NCBI RefSeq assembly: GCF_963676685.1
Contig: NC_092353.1
Span: forward strand, 13,086,361 to 13,150,360
Reading direction: 5' to 3'
Source: Mytilus edulis
Lineage: Eukaryota > Mollusca > Bivalvia > Mytilida > Mytilidae
DNA: 64,000 nt
The notes under the pieces were generated by a model. It saw only the letters and a list, made by a program, of their open reading frames with translations. It searched no databases and was not told the origin of the DNA. Position numbers and translations under genes: made by a program. Positions 24,087 through 37,352 of the stretch are shown one piece after another (position 1 is the first letter of the stretch; the number at the start of each line of letters is the position of its first letter).

Positions 24087-24340
24087 GATTGATTGATTGT
24101 TGGTTTTTTAACGCTAGTTTTGATTGCCATTTTTGGGCTATTTCGTTACGGCCATTTGTTATTGGTGGAGGAAGACGGAGTGCCCAGAGAAACCCACCGA
24201 CATTCGATTGGGAAACTGACAAACCTGGTTAATTAAAATTGGAGTGAAGTGCACCCACTTGAGCGGGATTCGAACTAACAGTGATGACGATGACTGGCTG
24301 CAGTAGTAACTATTAGACCACTCTGCAACCGAGGCCTTAA
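24087..24340 (-). mobile_element. tRNA-derived SINE in duplication copy A
   Basis: The minus strand starts with a tRNA-like head (24258-24337): GGCCTCGGTTGCAGAGTGG (A-box-like), a long variable arm as in Ser/Leu tRNAs, and AGTTCGAATCC (B box). It continues with a body including GGTTTCTCTGGGCACTCCG and CTTCCTCCACCAATAACAAA and ends in an AATC-repeat tail. I recall this body from mollusc SINEs. The head is too degenerate for a functional tRNA. Confidence 0.7.
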
Positions 24341-25973
24341 AGCGAATTTGCCAAATGCATTGTTACAATTAACTATTTTTAAAAGAATATTTATTTTTTA
24401 AATTGGTCCCGAACCCTCTTTTGCTGACCTGGGTTGCCGTCGTTAGAACACTTTTATTAACAAAATTGTCTCCTCTTAAACAGCTGGGCCAAATTCGACC
24501 AAACTTGGACAAAGTCATCATTGGGTATTTACTTTCAAAAACATGTACGATGACACCGCATGCCAAATAAGATGTCCGCCATGGCTAAAGATAACACACA
24601 GGGGTAAAACGCAAATTTTTATAGTTATTTGGATGACCGATATAGATTGAAAGAAATCTCGAACAAGTGTTTTGCGTTAATACATCAACGGTGATGTCCG
24701 TAAGTATATCATAGAAAATATAATAGATAGTTAGATAGGAACTTAAATAATAAAAAATTATCAGCATTTAAGTCATCATTATTGAGGTAGTCTGGCAACT
24801 CCTCTTTTTAATGTCAATTTTTACCATTTTTGCGTTTTTTGGCTATCATCTTGAAATATATGAAAGATAAATAGACACATTTAATAGTAAAGATGACCAG
24901 CAAGACTAGATCTACGGGTAACTCATTTTACCACATTAATAAGGAGATTGCACATAGATGATACTATTTGTAACACTTTAGTAGTTTTTTTGGTTTTTTT
25001 TTTTTTGGCGAAGCGTTTGATAGAAAGAAAGTAAAAACAGAACAAATACACAACATTTTTGTCATTTGTTCTATTTTAATCCACAATGTTGGAGTCCGTT
25101 CATTGTTGAAGATGTGCATTGACCTAGGTAAACGACACGTGCTCTCTAGAGCCTCTTGAGAAGTTCTCTAAAATTATTTTAATATAGAACACACACCCAA
25201 CGCTCTCTATACGAATGAAATTTACAGTTCACGGACTACAAAATAAAGGGGCCATTCAGATAAGAGACACATGTGTTAAAAATCAAGTAAAAAGATATAT
25301 GACCGAAAAGTTGAGATTAGAGAATAAAAAGCAAAGAAATACGAAAAGAGAAAAATTTCAGAAACATAAAAGAAATCATATCTGAAGGATCTTCACAAAG
25401 ACTCTCTTAAAAGCATTAATCTTAACGTTGCATAAATAATCATGTGCTGATCGATCTTACCTCACTTACATAGCGTAATCGCAGATGTTATTTAATTAAT
25501 GGTTGCGTTATATAACGTTTTATTTGCAGTGTACAATATCAATTACAAAAAAATACATGTATTTCCTGTTTACATAAAAGAGAAAGATTGTAATTTATAA
25601 GACAAATTCTTATTTGTACTTTAAAAAGATGTAAATTATGGTCACATATATTTTGGTTACGGCATAGCCTAACCTGAATGTGTAATGAAGCGTATCTAAA
25701 AATGAAATTTGTAGTTACATATAGTTTAACGTATGTACAGTCAGCATTAATCAACATCATTATAATGAATACGTAATAATATAAGACTAAGCCATCATAC
25801 CGAATACCAAAGTATTACCCACGCAATCCGATTACATCAATATTACTTTACTTTTTATCAAACCATGCGTAACCTAAAAGGATCTTATTTGAAAAAAAAA
25901 TCTTTATATAACTGGTCGGAAACTAAAACAACAACTCAAACAAGAGGATGTTGAGTACGAACAGATTATTTTT

Positions 25974-25983
25974 CTTTTTATAG
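25974..25983 (-). promoter_or_regulatory. Conserved TATA-like element, copy A
   Basis: CTATAAAAAG on the minus strand, exactly conserved at 32882-32891 in copy B although flanks have diverged, and followed in both by CTCAAC. No dependent gene is identified. Confidence 0.25.
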
Positions 25984-26650
25984 CAAGAACATGAACAAGA
26001 CATAAGATTTGACCTTCAAATGCTGACTAGACGGGGAAGTGATTTATACATTCCAAAACGTTAATCAAAGAAAAGAAAACAATAAAAAGAAAACGCTTCT
26101 CTTCATGGGTCACACAGATAACTGAAAACCAGAATGAACTATCATAATGTCTTATGAAGTGGAAGTTGAGTATCTGGACCATCAATGTCAACATACATGT
26201 ATTATTCATCTCTCTACAAAATAAAACGTTTTGAGAAAACAAATAGAGGCTAAAGAACGAAAGGTTTCCATTCTCAGTTCTATTTTAAACAAAAACAAAA
26301 ATACAACTATTGTTTTATTAAAATTTGATGTTATAATTTTTTTCTTTTGCTTTAGTTTTCAGTGTTGTGCATTTTAAGTGAATAATTCGACATCATTGAA
26401 TCCGTAATAATGTGAATTCCTTTTAACCCCTTAGCTAGAGATGGATTACAATTGAATGATGCATGTCCGGTCATTAAGAGAAAAGAATGTCAAAATTGAA
26501 GATGAAACAAATTTAAATAATTTGAATGAGCGGTTCGATCCACAAAAAAAAAATAATTCGAATACAGGTAACATCAAAATTAACTTATTTTCTAACATGT
26601 TATAAATCAGATATGAGAATTTGAGTTAAATTGGTGAATCTGTTACAAGG

Positions 26651-27742
26651 AGAGTCTTAATTAATACAGACAAGTCAAAAGTCGTTCACTTTAGAGCATC
26701 TTGCAAAAAACGGAGCGTATTTCAGTTCAGAATCGGAGGGAACATCTTGCAAATTACAGACAACTATAAATATCTTGGAGTTATTTTAAACGAGAAAAAA
26801 GATTATACATCAAATGCTGAAAATCTTTCTGCAGCTGGTGGAAGAGCACTCGGAGCTATTATATCGAAGATACACAGTTTAAAAGAATTTGGTATAAAGA
26901 CTTATGAAAAACTGTATGTCTCTTGTATTGTACCTATACTCGACTACTGTTCTTCAGTGTGGGGTTTTAAAGACTTAAATTGTGTCGACACTGTTCAAAA
27001 CAAGGTCATAAGATACTTTTTGGGAGTTCACAAGTTTGCTCCAAAGCTGGCTATCAACGGAGATGTTGGATGGTTACCTTCAAAAGAACGTCGCTGGTGT
27101 AATATGGTTAGATATTGGAACCGATTGATGGATATGGACAATAGTAGACTTTATAAAAGGGTGTTCCTATGGGACTACGAATTATCTACGAACAATTGGT
27201 CAACTAGTGTAAGATCAATAATGTCTGTAGTTGGTATGGATGATAACTTTCAACAAATGCTAAAATGTGTTGTTACTAGCGTCAGAAACAATCTTATGGA
27301 TATATGTGCAACAAAATGGCATACGAACTTATCTAACTTTCCGAAACTTCGTACATATAGAACTTTTAAATCTACATATTCAACAGAAACATATGTTAAA
27401 CAAAATTTAAAACGTAGAGAAAGATCGGTACTGGCCCAGTTTAGATGTGGCATTCTTCCGCTAAGATTAGAAACAGGACGTATTGTTGGTGAGCCAGAAT
27501 ACCAACGGATATGTAGAATGTGCGATTCCGGACATGTTGAAAATGAACTACACTTTCTGATTGAATGCCAGTTTAACAATGGACTACGTAATAAATTATT
27601 CTCTGGACTTAGTGAAACCGTATTAAATTTGAATAACAGTGAAAAGTTAAATTTATTATTGTCAGAATATCCTCGAAAAACAGCTCAATACTTAGAACAT
27701 TCATTAACAAAACGCAGACAACACTTATATTTAAATAATTAA
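26651..27742 (+). CDS. LINE ORF2 C-terminal fragment (reverse transcriptase)
   Basis: Open from the first base of the insertion (26651) to the stop at 27742, about 363 codons without an original start. The first residues (TDKSKVVHFR, then NYKYLGVILN) match the end of a LINE reverse transcriptase palm. Next comes the thumb-like segment with YVSCIVPILDYCSSVWGF. A cysteine/histidine cluster near the end (CRMC, then HFLIEC) fits the zinc-finger-like tail of such ORFs. The endonuclease and the YxDD active site are missing through 5' truncation, so it cannot mobilise itself. The clade (CR1, jockey or related) cannot be fixed by eye. Confidence 0.85.
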   Translation, partial: RVLINTDKSKVVHFRASCKKRSVFQFRIGGNILQITDNYKYLGVILNEKKDYTSNAENLSAAGGRALGAIISKIHSLKEFGIKTYEKLYVSCIVPILDYCSSVWGFKDLNCVDTVQNKVIRYFLGVHKFAPKLAINGDVGWLPSKERRWCNMVRYWNRLMDMDNSRLYKRVFLWDYELSTNNWSTSVRSIMSVVGMDDNFQQMLKCVVTSVRNNLMDICATKWHTNLSNFPKLRTYRTFKSTYSTETYVKQNLKRRERSVLAQFRCGILPLRLETGRIVGEPEYQRICRMCDSGHVENELHFLIECQFNNGLRNKLFSGLSETVLNLNNSEKLNLLLSEYPRKTAQYLEHSLTKRRQHLYLNN

Positions 27743-27920
27743 CATGTATATATAATTCCTGAGACAATCTGAATTAATACTATAGTATCTATATTTGAAG
27801 TGACTTATAGGTCCATTGGGCCGGGTGTAATGTAATTGAAATATTTCAATATTGTACATCATTTGTTATACACAATGTCACTATAATAAACATATTTGTA
27901 TTGTATTGTATTGTATTGTG
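26651..27920 (+). mobile_element. 5'-truncated non-LTR retrotransposon (LINE)
   Basis: Inserted in duplication copy B. The empty site survives in copy A near 22580, where the flanks run together without interruption. The 5-bp target duplication CAAGG sits at 26646-26650 and 27921-27925. The 3' end has AATAAA and then a TTGTA-repeat tail. The reading frame is still open, so the insertion is recent. Confidence 0.92.
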
Positions 27921-29381
27921 CAAGGCAACATTTCTGTCCATATTCAAACTTATTTTTTTTTCAAGTGATAGTCTAAATTTGTTATCACCCGCTTTTTCCC
28001 AAGAGAGATAATGAAGAATTTCATTATTGGTTGGTAATTTACTTTGATGGCAATGTAAAAAAATCTGATAAAAAACGTAAGAGGTATTATGTACCGCCTA
28101 TGACTTCATAGTGTATAAGTTCTACCAAGCCCTGGTTGATGGCTCGAGATAGCGATGTTATTGATAGTTGTTAGTTTTGCTTGCTTGCAGTTATCGAGGT
28201 GTATTGTTTGACAAATGTAAAAACTGCAAGTAGTTCAAATTCCTAAAACATGTACAAATAAAATAATATTTCAATTGATTGTCGGTGATTTTTAACCATT
28301 TTCTGTAGAAGTGTTCATCATAATATTGTTCAAGACAGTATAAGTCACAAAAATTGTTGGTGAAAATATCTAGAAAGGACTTTAATTAAATACAAGAAAC
28401 AGAATAATGGACCTTGTTTATATTTACAGGAGACAGGATTGTACACTAAAGGATACTTACAATTTCGCCGTGAACCATTAAGAATGTGCAACTCGAAGAC
28501 AAACAGTTCTATTCGCTTCAATACAGAGATTATCATTGGAAGATATAACATGGACTGTATGTCATGGTTTTTTCAAAAACAAAACCAGTAAAACATGTAG
28601 AGGCTATAGGACACCGGACTATAAGTGACGACCGAAAAAGGGTAACCTAAAACAAGACTTGCATAAAAGGTTAATATAATGTCCTTTCTTTTAACTTATG
28701 ATGCATGAAACAGCCACTTCTGTGGGAAATATCGAAAATTTAAAAATGACCTAATTGGAACATTGATTCCATGATTAATAGTGCAACTGAAATGCCTATT
28801 ATCCCTGTGATGGTATCGTTCGGGCTGATGCAGCGACTGTCTCACATGTGCCGATTTTCGTGCTGATTTACATCTATATATCTTCCAATATATATTTGTT
28901 TAATAGGGTTGTTTTTATTAGAGAAATTTAACGCAAGTAATGCTTCTTGTTCAGATGTTTCTCTTTCTTTAAGCGTTTTAAACCTGACGATTTATGGTAG
29001 TTGCTAGAATTGATACGACCGTGACAACTTTAGGAATAATATCAATAGCACTGCCAGTTGTATATGTCACAATATATATATTATCGGAAAACAAGTTTTT
29101 TCATTCCGTTTCATTTGAATATAAATATCCTTCGAAAGGATGATGAATACAGGCTTATACACCTTTCAAAGCGGCATGCAAAATCTACCGCAGGTAGAAA
29201 CTGAATACAAATTGATTGCACTTTTGTTGTATTAATTGGTGGATTAATTTACATTAGAAATTATTTACTGAAAACGATTACTTTTTACTGTGATTTTAAT
29301 TCATTCTACATTAAATTTTCAATTCCATCAAACATGTTACATGAATTGTAGGTTACGTTTAATTTTGAACAGAGAGAACAG

Positions 29382-29637
29382 GATTGATTGATTGTTGGGG
29401 TTTAAACGCTGGTTTTGAGTGCCATTTTTGGGCTATTTCGTGGCGGCCAGTTCCTTTTGGTGGAGGAAACTGGAGTACCAAGAGAAACCACCGACTATCA
29501 ATTTGGAAACTGACAAACCTGGTCAATTAGGACTGAAGTCGAGTGCACCCACAGAGAGAATTTGAACTCACAAACTCAGGGTTGACTGGCTAGTGGTTAT
29601 AGTAGTAAATACTTAGACAACTTGGTCACCGAGGCCC
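29382..29637 (-). mobile_element. tRNA-derived SINE in duplication copy B
   Basis: Counterpart of the SINE at 24087-24340, at the matching place in the duplication, so it was inserted before the duplication. The head (GGCCTCGGTGACCAAGTTG) and tail (AATCAATC) are recognisable, with more mutations. Confidence 0.65.
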
Positions 29638-30020
29638 ATAAAAAGAATTTGACATATGTAGTTGATATTATCTTCCTTTTTTAAAAGAATAATTTTTAAA
29701 AATGGGTCACAAACCCTCTTTAGCTCGCCTGGGTCGTCGTCGTTAGAAAACTTTTAAAAAAATCTTCTTTTACACAACCGGACCAAATTCGACCAAACTT
29801 GGCCACAGTCATCATTGGGTAAACATGTCAGTTGATCCCGTTTGCCGACCAATTCAAGATGTCCACCATGGCTTAAAATAGCTCATAGGGGTAAAACACA
29901 AGTTTTGATTATTATCTTGAAAACCGATATAGATTGAAAGATATCTCGAACATTTGTTTTGCGTTAATATTTCCACGGTAATGCCCGTTGATATATCATA
30001 AATAATACCCGTTGATATAT

Positions 30021-30361
<341 letters not shown>

Positions 30362-30717
30362 ATACATACATATATCAGCTTCTCCTCGTTGGAATTTTTG
30401 CTCTTGAATGTCGATTTTTACCATTTTTTGTCGTTTTTTTTTTACTATCATCTTGAATAATATTCAAGACAAATTGACACATTTAATGATAAAGATGATT
30501 AGCAAGATCTACAGGTTACTCATTTTTTTCCCGACATAATTAGAAAACACCCTATCAGACCTAGAGTGGTTGCAAAATAAAAATTACTTTTTGTACCTCT
30601 TTTGTTTTTGGGCGTAAAGTTATGAACAGAAAGAATCTGAAATCCGAATAAAATTAATCAGCAATACAAAACATTTTCGTCATCAATTAAATTCTATTCC
30701 TCAATGTTGGAGTTTGT

Positions 30718-32012
30718 ACATAGAAAAATAGTGATTTGACTTAACATATCAACAATATAAGGATGGGGTTTAGAAACGGGGAGATGCGAGGCTCTGCCAA
30801 GCTTTTTCCCTGCTTCGGGTCATATCCTAATATCGTTGACGTGTCAAGTCAATACACTATTATTGTCTTTATACTTTAATCCAGAAAAAAACCACATTTT
30901 CAATTCTTGTTTATTGTGTTTAATGGTTATTTATTTGATTTAAATATTGGGAACAAAATCCCTCATAAAAAGGCCTCACATCTGGCGGTGAAACTTACAA
31001 CACAATGAAATGAACATTATACTGCACTCGTTCTATTTGAGCAGTCAAAATGCGTTGACCGTATATTTCTATGTCATATACAGTCACTCGCCGCCGACCT
31101 GATATCACTTTTCCTCATGAATATTTAAATAGAAATTGTCCAAATTATGTTTAATTATTCATACGACCTCTTCAACCTGTTTTTGTTTTTATGTAAACAA
31201 CGATGCGTTTAACGACTCGAACTTGTTTCTTTTGCAATTTTCGGGAAAACATATTTCACTTTTTAATATTTTTTTGTTTGCAACCTATAAATCATTATGT
31301 TTTATGTTTATTGTTGATATTTTAGTCTGCAACGAATTCGATCACCATTAATTGCGGTAATGATGTACATTTCATCGTATTTTATATTTCTCCGTCTGTG
31401 TGATATGAGGCCTTTTAAAGGGGGATTTTTCCCAATATGTAAATAAAAAAAATAACATTAACACAATAAACAACAATTGAAAATGTTTTTTTTTAGATTG
31501 CAGTATAAAGACAATAATAGTGCATTGACTTGACATATCAACGATATAAGGATTCGGCCCGAAACGGGGAAAATGCTCGGCACAGCCTCGCATTTCCCCG
31601 TTTCTAAGCCTCACCCTTATACCGTTAATATGTCAAGTCAATGCACTATTATTGTCTATTTACTATTCTAATTGGTGGTGAACGAATTCGTTTATTAAGT
31701 ATGACCTAAAATATCAACAATAAGCATAAAACATAATTACGATTAATAGAATGCATACAAAAAAAATTAACAGGTGAAATATGTTTTTCTTACAATTGTT
31801 AAAGAAAACAAGTTTGAGTCGTTACTGGCGTCGTTGTATACATTGGAAACAAGGACAGCTTGAAGCAGTCGTCATAAATGTTTAAATATTTTTCCGGCTC
31901 TACTATTTAAATATGCATGAGGAAAAGTGATATCGGGTCACTGACTGTATATGACATATAAAGAAATATACAGTCAACGCATTTTGACTGCTCAAATGGA
32001 ATGAGTGCAGTA
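30718..32012. mobile_element. Nested fold-back insertion
   Basis: Absent from copy A, where the sequence runs directly from TTGGAGTCCG to TTCATTGTTGAAGATG. About 31010-31350 and 31670-32012 form inverted arms of about 340 bp (ends ACTGCACTCGTTCTATTTGA and its inverse). Between them, 31508-31660 is itself a hairpin (AATAGTGCATTGACTTGACA and AATATGTCAAGTCAATGCAC). An inverted relative of that hairpin lies outside the left arm at 30728-30880. No transposase is present. Confidence 0.75.
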
Positions 32013-33180
32013 TGAATTGTTGAAGATGTACATTAACCTACGTGAAGATGCTCATGATAGCATCTAAGTTCAAACTAGAAGCAGCTGAGAAGATCATTAT
32101 CTAAACCCCACTCCCCTCCCTCACACCCCAAACCAACGAACCCACAACCCCAGCCCAATCTTCCTGAATGATGTTTTTTTAATTGATTTTGTACACTGGG
32201 AGCATCAAGGACTATAATATAAACAGCACAGATGGGTCCAAATCTAATTTTAATGCATAAAAAAAGGATATAGGACAAAAAATATAAAGATTAGAGAGCA
32301 AAGGGCAAAAACAAATTACGAAAAGAGAAACAATTACCGAAACATAAAAAAAAATCGGATATGAAATACACACACAAGGACTGTCGTAAAAGCATTATTG
32401 TATAATTGCTCATATTCTGATCGATCTTGCCTCGCTTACATAACAATATCGTAGATGTTATTTGATAAAAGGTAGCGTCTTATAATGTTTTCTTTTTAGT
32501 GTACAACATCAATTAAAAGAAAGTTACATGTATTTCCTATTTACATAAAAGATATAAAGATTGTTATTTATAAGAGAAAATCTTGCTTGTACGTTAAATA
32601 GAAGTATATTGTGGTCACATATTTTTTGTTGGTTACGTCATAGCCTTACCTGAATTTGTAATTAAGCGTAACTTAGAATTGACATATGTGGTAACATGTA
32701 ATGTAATGAATGTACAGTCAGAATTAATTAACTTAAATAATTTTACATTTACGAGAAAACATAACTTTATATCGAAATATTACTTATAGGTAACTCAATA
32801 TCAATATATACGTCATCAAACACTGTGCAACCTAGATTAAGGCTAATCAACTCAAACAAAATCGTGTTGAGTTCTAAAATGCTTTTTATAGCAAAGACGA
32901 GAACGTCACAACGGATTGGACCTCCCAATGCTGACTAGACGGAGTAGTGATTTATACATCACATCAGCGGACAGGAGACGTCGCTAAACTGACCATATTT
33001 CTATGCCCCGGTCAAGACTACTCTAACAATACTGAAGAGACACTCAGAAACGTAAATCGAGACTATAAAATGTCACAAAGAAAACGTTAAACACAAAACG
33101 TCTGAAAACTAGAATGAACTGTCACAGTGTGTTTCTGATGGATTGATTATGTTGACAATCACCAGACTTACATAGATGTG

Positions 33181-36100
33181 TCAGTCACATGTCGATGAAA
33201 AAAAAACTTTAGAAGGAAAATGAAAGAAATTATAGTACCAAAATATAACGTATGTAAAAGAAATGTATTGTGATATAATGTTTATCGTAGAACCAGACAT
33301 ATTATGTGCAGTACAATTCATCATCATATATTTATGTTGTACAAATACTCGCTTTTGCAAATTTGCAGATTTCACGTTGTTGCTCTGATATTAAGAGTAA
33401 TATGTATACATACATGTGACAATTCTATTGTTCGAATTTGATATCTTCTAATGAGCGATCATCACTGATGGTTTATTCTTATGTATTCAATTTCTGATGT
33501 AAGTAAACTATTCGTATTGTTGGCCTTTTTCTAATTCCAATGTAGTCAACATTTTATTATTTCTTTTCTTTTATGTGTATTACTTTATGTCAAAAAAATG
33601 AATAAGTAGGTGTTTAATATTCATGAAAGAAGAAGAAATGCAAATGATGTGCTGATGGTGCTAACTGCAAAGTTAGCTTATCTTTGTAAGGTCTACACAG
33701 AATATAACAAAACAGTAATATAATGCAATTAGAAGCCGTATATCCTATAAAACCCAATATCCTCCAGCACCATTCATGAAACACATCATATGAAACTAGT
33801 AAATAAAGAAAACGAACCCAATTTATGAAAATTACAGCAATCCTTTTGAAAGTAAGAAACTAGTGTCGAAATACATCCGTAATAAGGTTGGCTGGGGCGT
33901 CTTAATTAAAATTGGTATAAATCTTGATAATTTGACAAGAAGAAATATTTTTTTTTATGCTTTCTTTAGAAATATAATATAAAGTATTGGTCACCGTATT
34001 TTTTTTTACGCTACAGGTTGTGCAAAGTTATATGTTTTGATTATGCATGGAAACTCACATTTTGTGTGATGAAACGAACACTTTTTGATAGAACTTTTAG
34101 ACAAAATGTCAGAAGATAGCTCGATTAACATGCTTTCAGATAAGAAAAAGAAAACATAGGTTCAACGAACTTGTTTTCTGGCTACATAGGTAAATTCACA
34201 ACACTTTCTATTATAAAAATTACTTTATCTGAATTATCTCCCCTTATTTTGCAAAGCTGAGGTTTTTTTTAATCAAACACAATTATGGTGTTTTTGAGAA
34301 ATCACAGCTGTAATTATTATAAAACACACAATTTTCTATATTTAAATCAAAAGTCTTACACATAAATTACATACTACTCTCACAATTTGCACATTTCATC
34401 AAAGATCTACCCCAACGTTATTTGCTACTTCAAAATCCTAGATGGAGGGTGATACCCAAGGCCATTTGAAGAATTCTAAGCCTTACATTTTATTTGGTGA
34501 ACGTTTTGACCTGTTGTTTATTCTTTGGTTTTCTATGTTGTGTCATGTGTACTATTGTTTTTCTGTTTGTCTTTTTCATTTTTAGCCATGGCGTTGTCAG
34601 TTTGTTTTAGATTTATGAGATTGACTGTCCCTTTGCTATCTTTCGTCCCTCTTTTTAACAACGTGTTATCATCTTCTATTATTTGTCTTTGTAAATTATA
34701 CATTTTACCTGTAAGTTTATTTTAAAGGAGGGACGAGATAGTGACACTCATAGATTGAGAATTAACTGACAACACCATGGCTACAAATTAAAAACACGAA
34801 CAGACACATAATAGTACATAAGAGTACATAATAAAACATAACACTACCGACTAAGATACACGCCCCCCCCCCCCCACATTCACACATATATACTACCACC
34901 ACCATCACCACCACCACATCACAGAAACTTGGGTTGATCTCAGGTGCTGCGGAAGGGTACGCAGATCATGCTCTACGTGGGTCAAAATCCATAATGGACC
35001 TTGAGTAGTGGAACTCATATGACGTAATTAAAAAACATATTAGTCCGCTATACAATGGGTATGTTGCGATTTAGAAATGCACATAAATGAACAATAAGAA
35101 CTGTTTTATAGTGCTTATGTGATGAGAAAAGAAAAATGTAAATTTGACATTGAATAAATTATTAGAATAGACAAATTTTTTATTGAATCTTATGATCAGA
35201 AATTTGGGATTAGTTCATGAGGAGAGTGACATTTTTCACCATCTTCCGGGGTCCAGCAATTTTTGCGATAACAGTAATCGCACTTACCTTCCCGAAAAAT
35301 TTACCAAACATGTATAAATGTACCAGATTCGATATGAGCCACCATACATATTCACGTAAACGATATGGAATGAGCAAATAAGGAAAATCTTACCATTACC
35401 GCCTATGGATAATTAATTAAAGATGTTGCCCACATGTGGCACCCGTCGTGTTGCTAATGTTATATCCATTTGACATGGCTCTGGACTTTTAAATCTTGTC
35501 ATTGTATTATTATGCTATGGTAATTTTTGGTATTATTTTCTTTCATTTGGGACAATGACTAATTGTGGTTTGTCTATATTTCATTTTGTTTTTCTTTGTG
35601 GACATATTTGTTTGAGTTTATATTGATTGAGATTATAATACATTGTTGAAGATGGGAGTTTTTAACAACCTTGACTAGCTATACAGCCCGCGCACGGACG
35701 GCTGACTCAATTGTTGACTGCTATAGCCCTATTTATGATAGTTTTAACTATAAGGGAGCAACCATTTAACTTCAAGGGGGGTTATATTTTTTTGCTTGAG
35801 TTGATTGCAAAGCGAGAACATTTTCACTTCGTTTGTCAACGATATCAACCAATTTAGTGGTTTAAATATTTGCAAAGAGATTTGATAAACGTTGCGGTGA
35901 CATTTGTCTTTGTTATACTTCAGCGTTTCTGTTGTTTCGTTATTTTCCTTTTCTAGTTGATGTTGTTCTCTCGGTTTTACTTTGTAACCCCGGTTCGTTT
36001 TCTCACAATCAATTTATGAACAACAGTATACAACTTCGGCCTTAATTAGATCAATCGTTTCTAAACAAAAACAACATTAATATTGTATGGGTAATATTTT
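33181..36100. other. Intergenic with dispersed repeats
   Basis: About 33930-34490 is a relative of the 3080-3670 repeat. 34505-34660 (+) and 34728-35000 (-) are two opposite copies of the GGCGTTGTCAG family. A run of 14 C lies at 34862-34875. About 35890-36060 is another dispersed repeat. No gene is recognised. Confidence 0.5.
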
Positions 36101-37352
36101 CTTCTAAGTCCACTTCTCTTCCCCCTTACAGCATGTTTCTGTAATGTCAATAACATTGAGTTGTCTGCTTTAATGGTACGAATTTTAGAAATGGGCATCA
36201 TAAATTTTAATTCCATTAAACTGCTTTATGAAAATTCAGACTTAGCAGTCATTGTGTGTTTGATCTTTTGTTGTTTGAAAAACAAACTTTTCTCCGCGGT
36301 TTTCTGCTCTGCGGTCTGGTTGTTGTCTCTTTGAAATGTTTCCTGTTCCCTGTTCCCATTCTCAATTCTTTTTAAATCTTGCATGAAAATGACGCTATCG
36401 TTTTCTTGAAATTTCGATTTTGAAAATTGTTCACTCGCTCTAGTTATCAGTGTTTTACTTTATTCTTTAAATTCTTGAATAGCTGTGTTGTGTCTCCCGG
36501 TAACAGTCTTGTCTTTTGAATATCGTTATTAAATCTAAAAAAATCATTCGGTCCGATTTTAGGGTAAGCAACTTGATATGACCAACGGTGTATATACTTT
36601 TGGCGATATCTTAGATAAGTGTCAAGTACCAATCCGTTATTGCGTTAGGCCTTTTATTTGATAAACTTTAAAATATTTGATAGAAGCAATACAACAAGTG
36701 CCACACATGGAGCAGGTTCCGCATACTCTTTAGAAGCTGTGATCACACCTCCGTTTTTGGAAGGGTTTGTCTTGCTCAGTCTATTGCTTTCAATTTTGGT
36801 GTTTTGTATTTTGTTGTTTGTCATTTGTGTGTTACTACCATGGAGTTGTTAACTATTCATTATTTTATGAGTTTAGATATCACTGTGATAACTGCCGCCG
36901 CACTTTTGTGAGTCGTTAAAAATTAAGAAATATAGCTCCCTCGTGTAAATCTCGATTCATAGTATGGGTTTAGTTTTTATATTGATTCTTTTATTATTGT
37001 CAGCTCTTCTATATTTGTATTAAGTTTTGGGTTTTCAAATATTTTTTCATCGAGCAATAATGCTGTCAACAAACGTCACACAATGTAAAATGATCTCATT
37101 GTTGAAGGCCGTACTTAGACCTATAGATGTTAATTTCTGTGTTATGTTGGTCTCTTGTGGACATTTCTCTCATTGGCAATCATACCACATCTTCTTTTTT
37201 TATATGTGTACATATATTCAAATCATACAGTCTAACAAATAAGTTAATTAATTTTCTTTAAACTCGGACAAATGCATAATTCTTTGTCATTTATATATTG
37301 CAGAGGACTTCAAAGCGCTTATTAAATGAACGGTATTGTCCTGTGAAACTCT
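36101..37352. repeat. 3' flank of the left TIR-BIR copy
   Basis: Diverged duplicate of about 44390-45119. Shared order: AAGTCCACTT, TTGTGTGYTTGATCTTT, GGTTTTCTG, GTTGTTGTCTCTT, TCCCTCGTGTAAATC versus TCCTCGTATATAGCTC. A dispersed-repeat fragment lies at 37093-37200. No gene of its own. Confidence 0.55.

Larger units (their letters stand above)
22515..26200. repeat. Segmental duplication, copy A
   Basis: Aligns in the same order with 26585-33180. Shared landmarks: ATGTTATAAATCAGATATRA at the left end, AGAGATAATGAAGAATTTCA, GAGGCTATAGGACACCGG, a SINE, CTTACCTC/CTTGCCTC near 25455/32425, and AATGCTGACTAGACGG near 26020/32920. This copy lacks the LINE, the long GATA array and the nested palindromic insertion, so it is closer to the ancestral state. 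No coding exon was recognised. Confidence 0.8.

Noticed and set aside
24258..24337. Candidate Ser/Leu tRNA gene
   Set aside because: Degenerate A box, fused to a SINE body, and duplicated with the segment at 29545-29637.
27250..27579. 109-codon minus-strand ORF inside the LINE
   Set aside because: Antisense shadow of the reverse-transcriptase frame.
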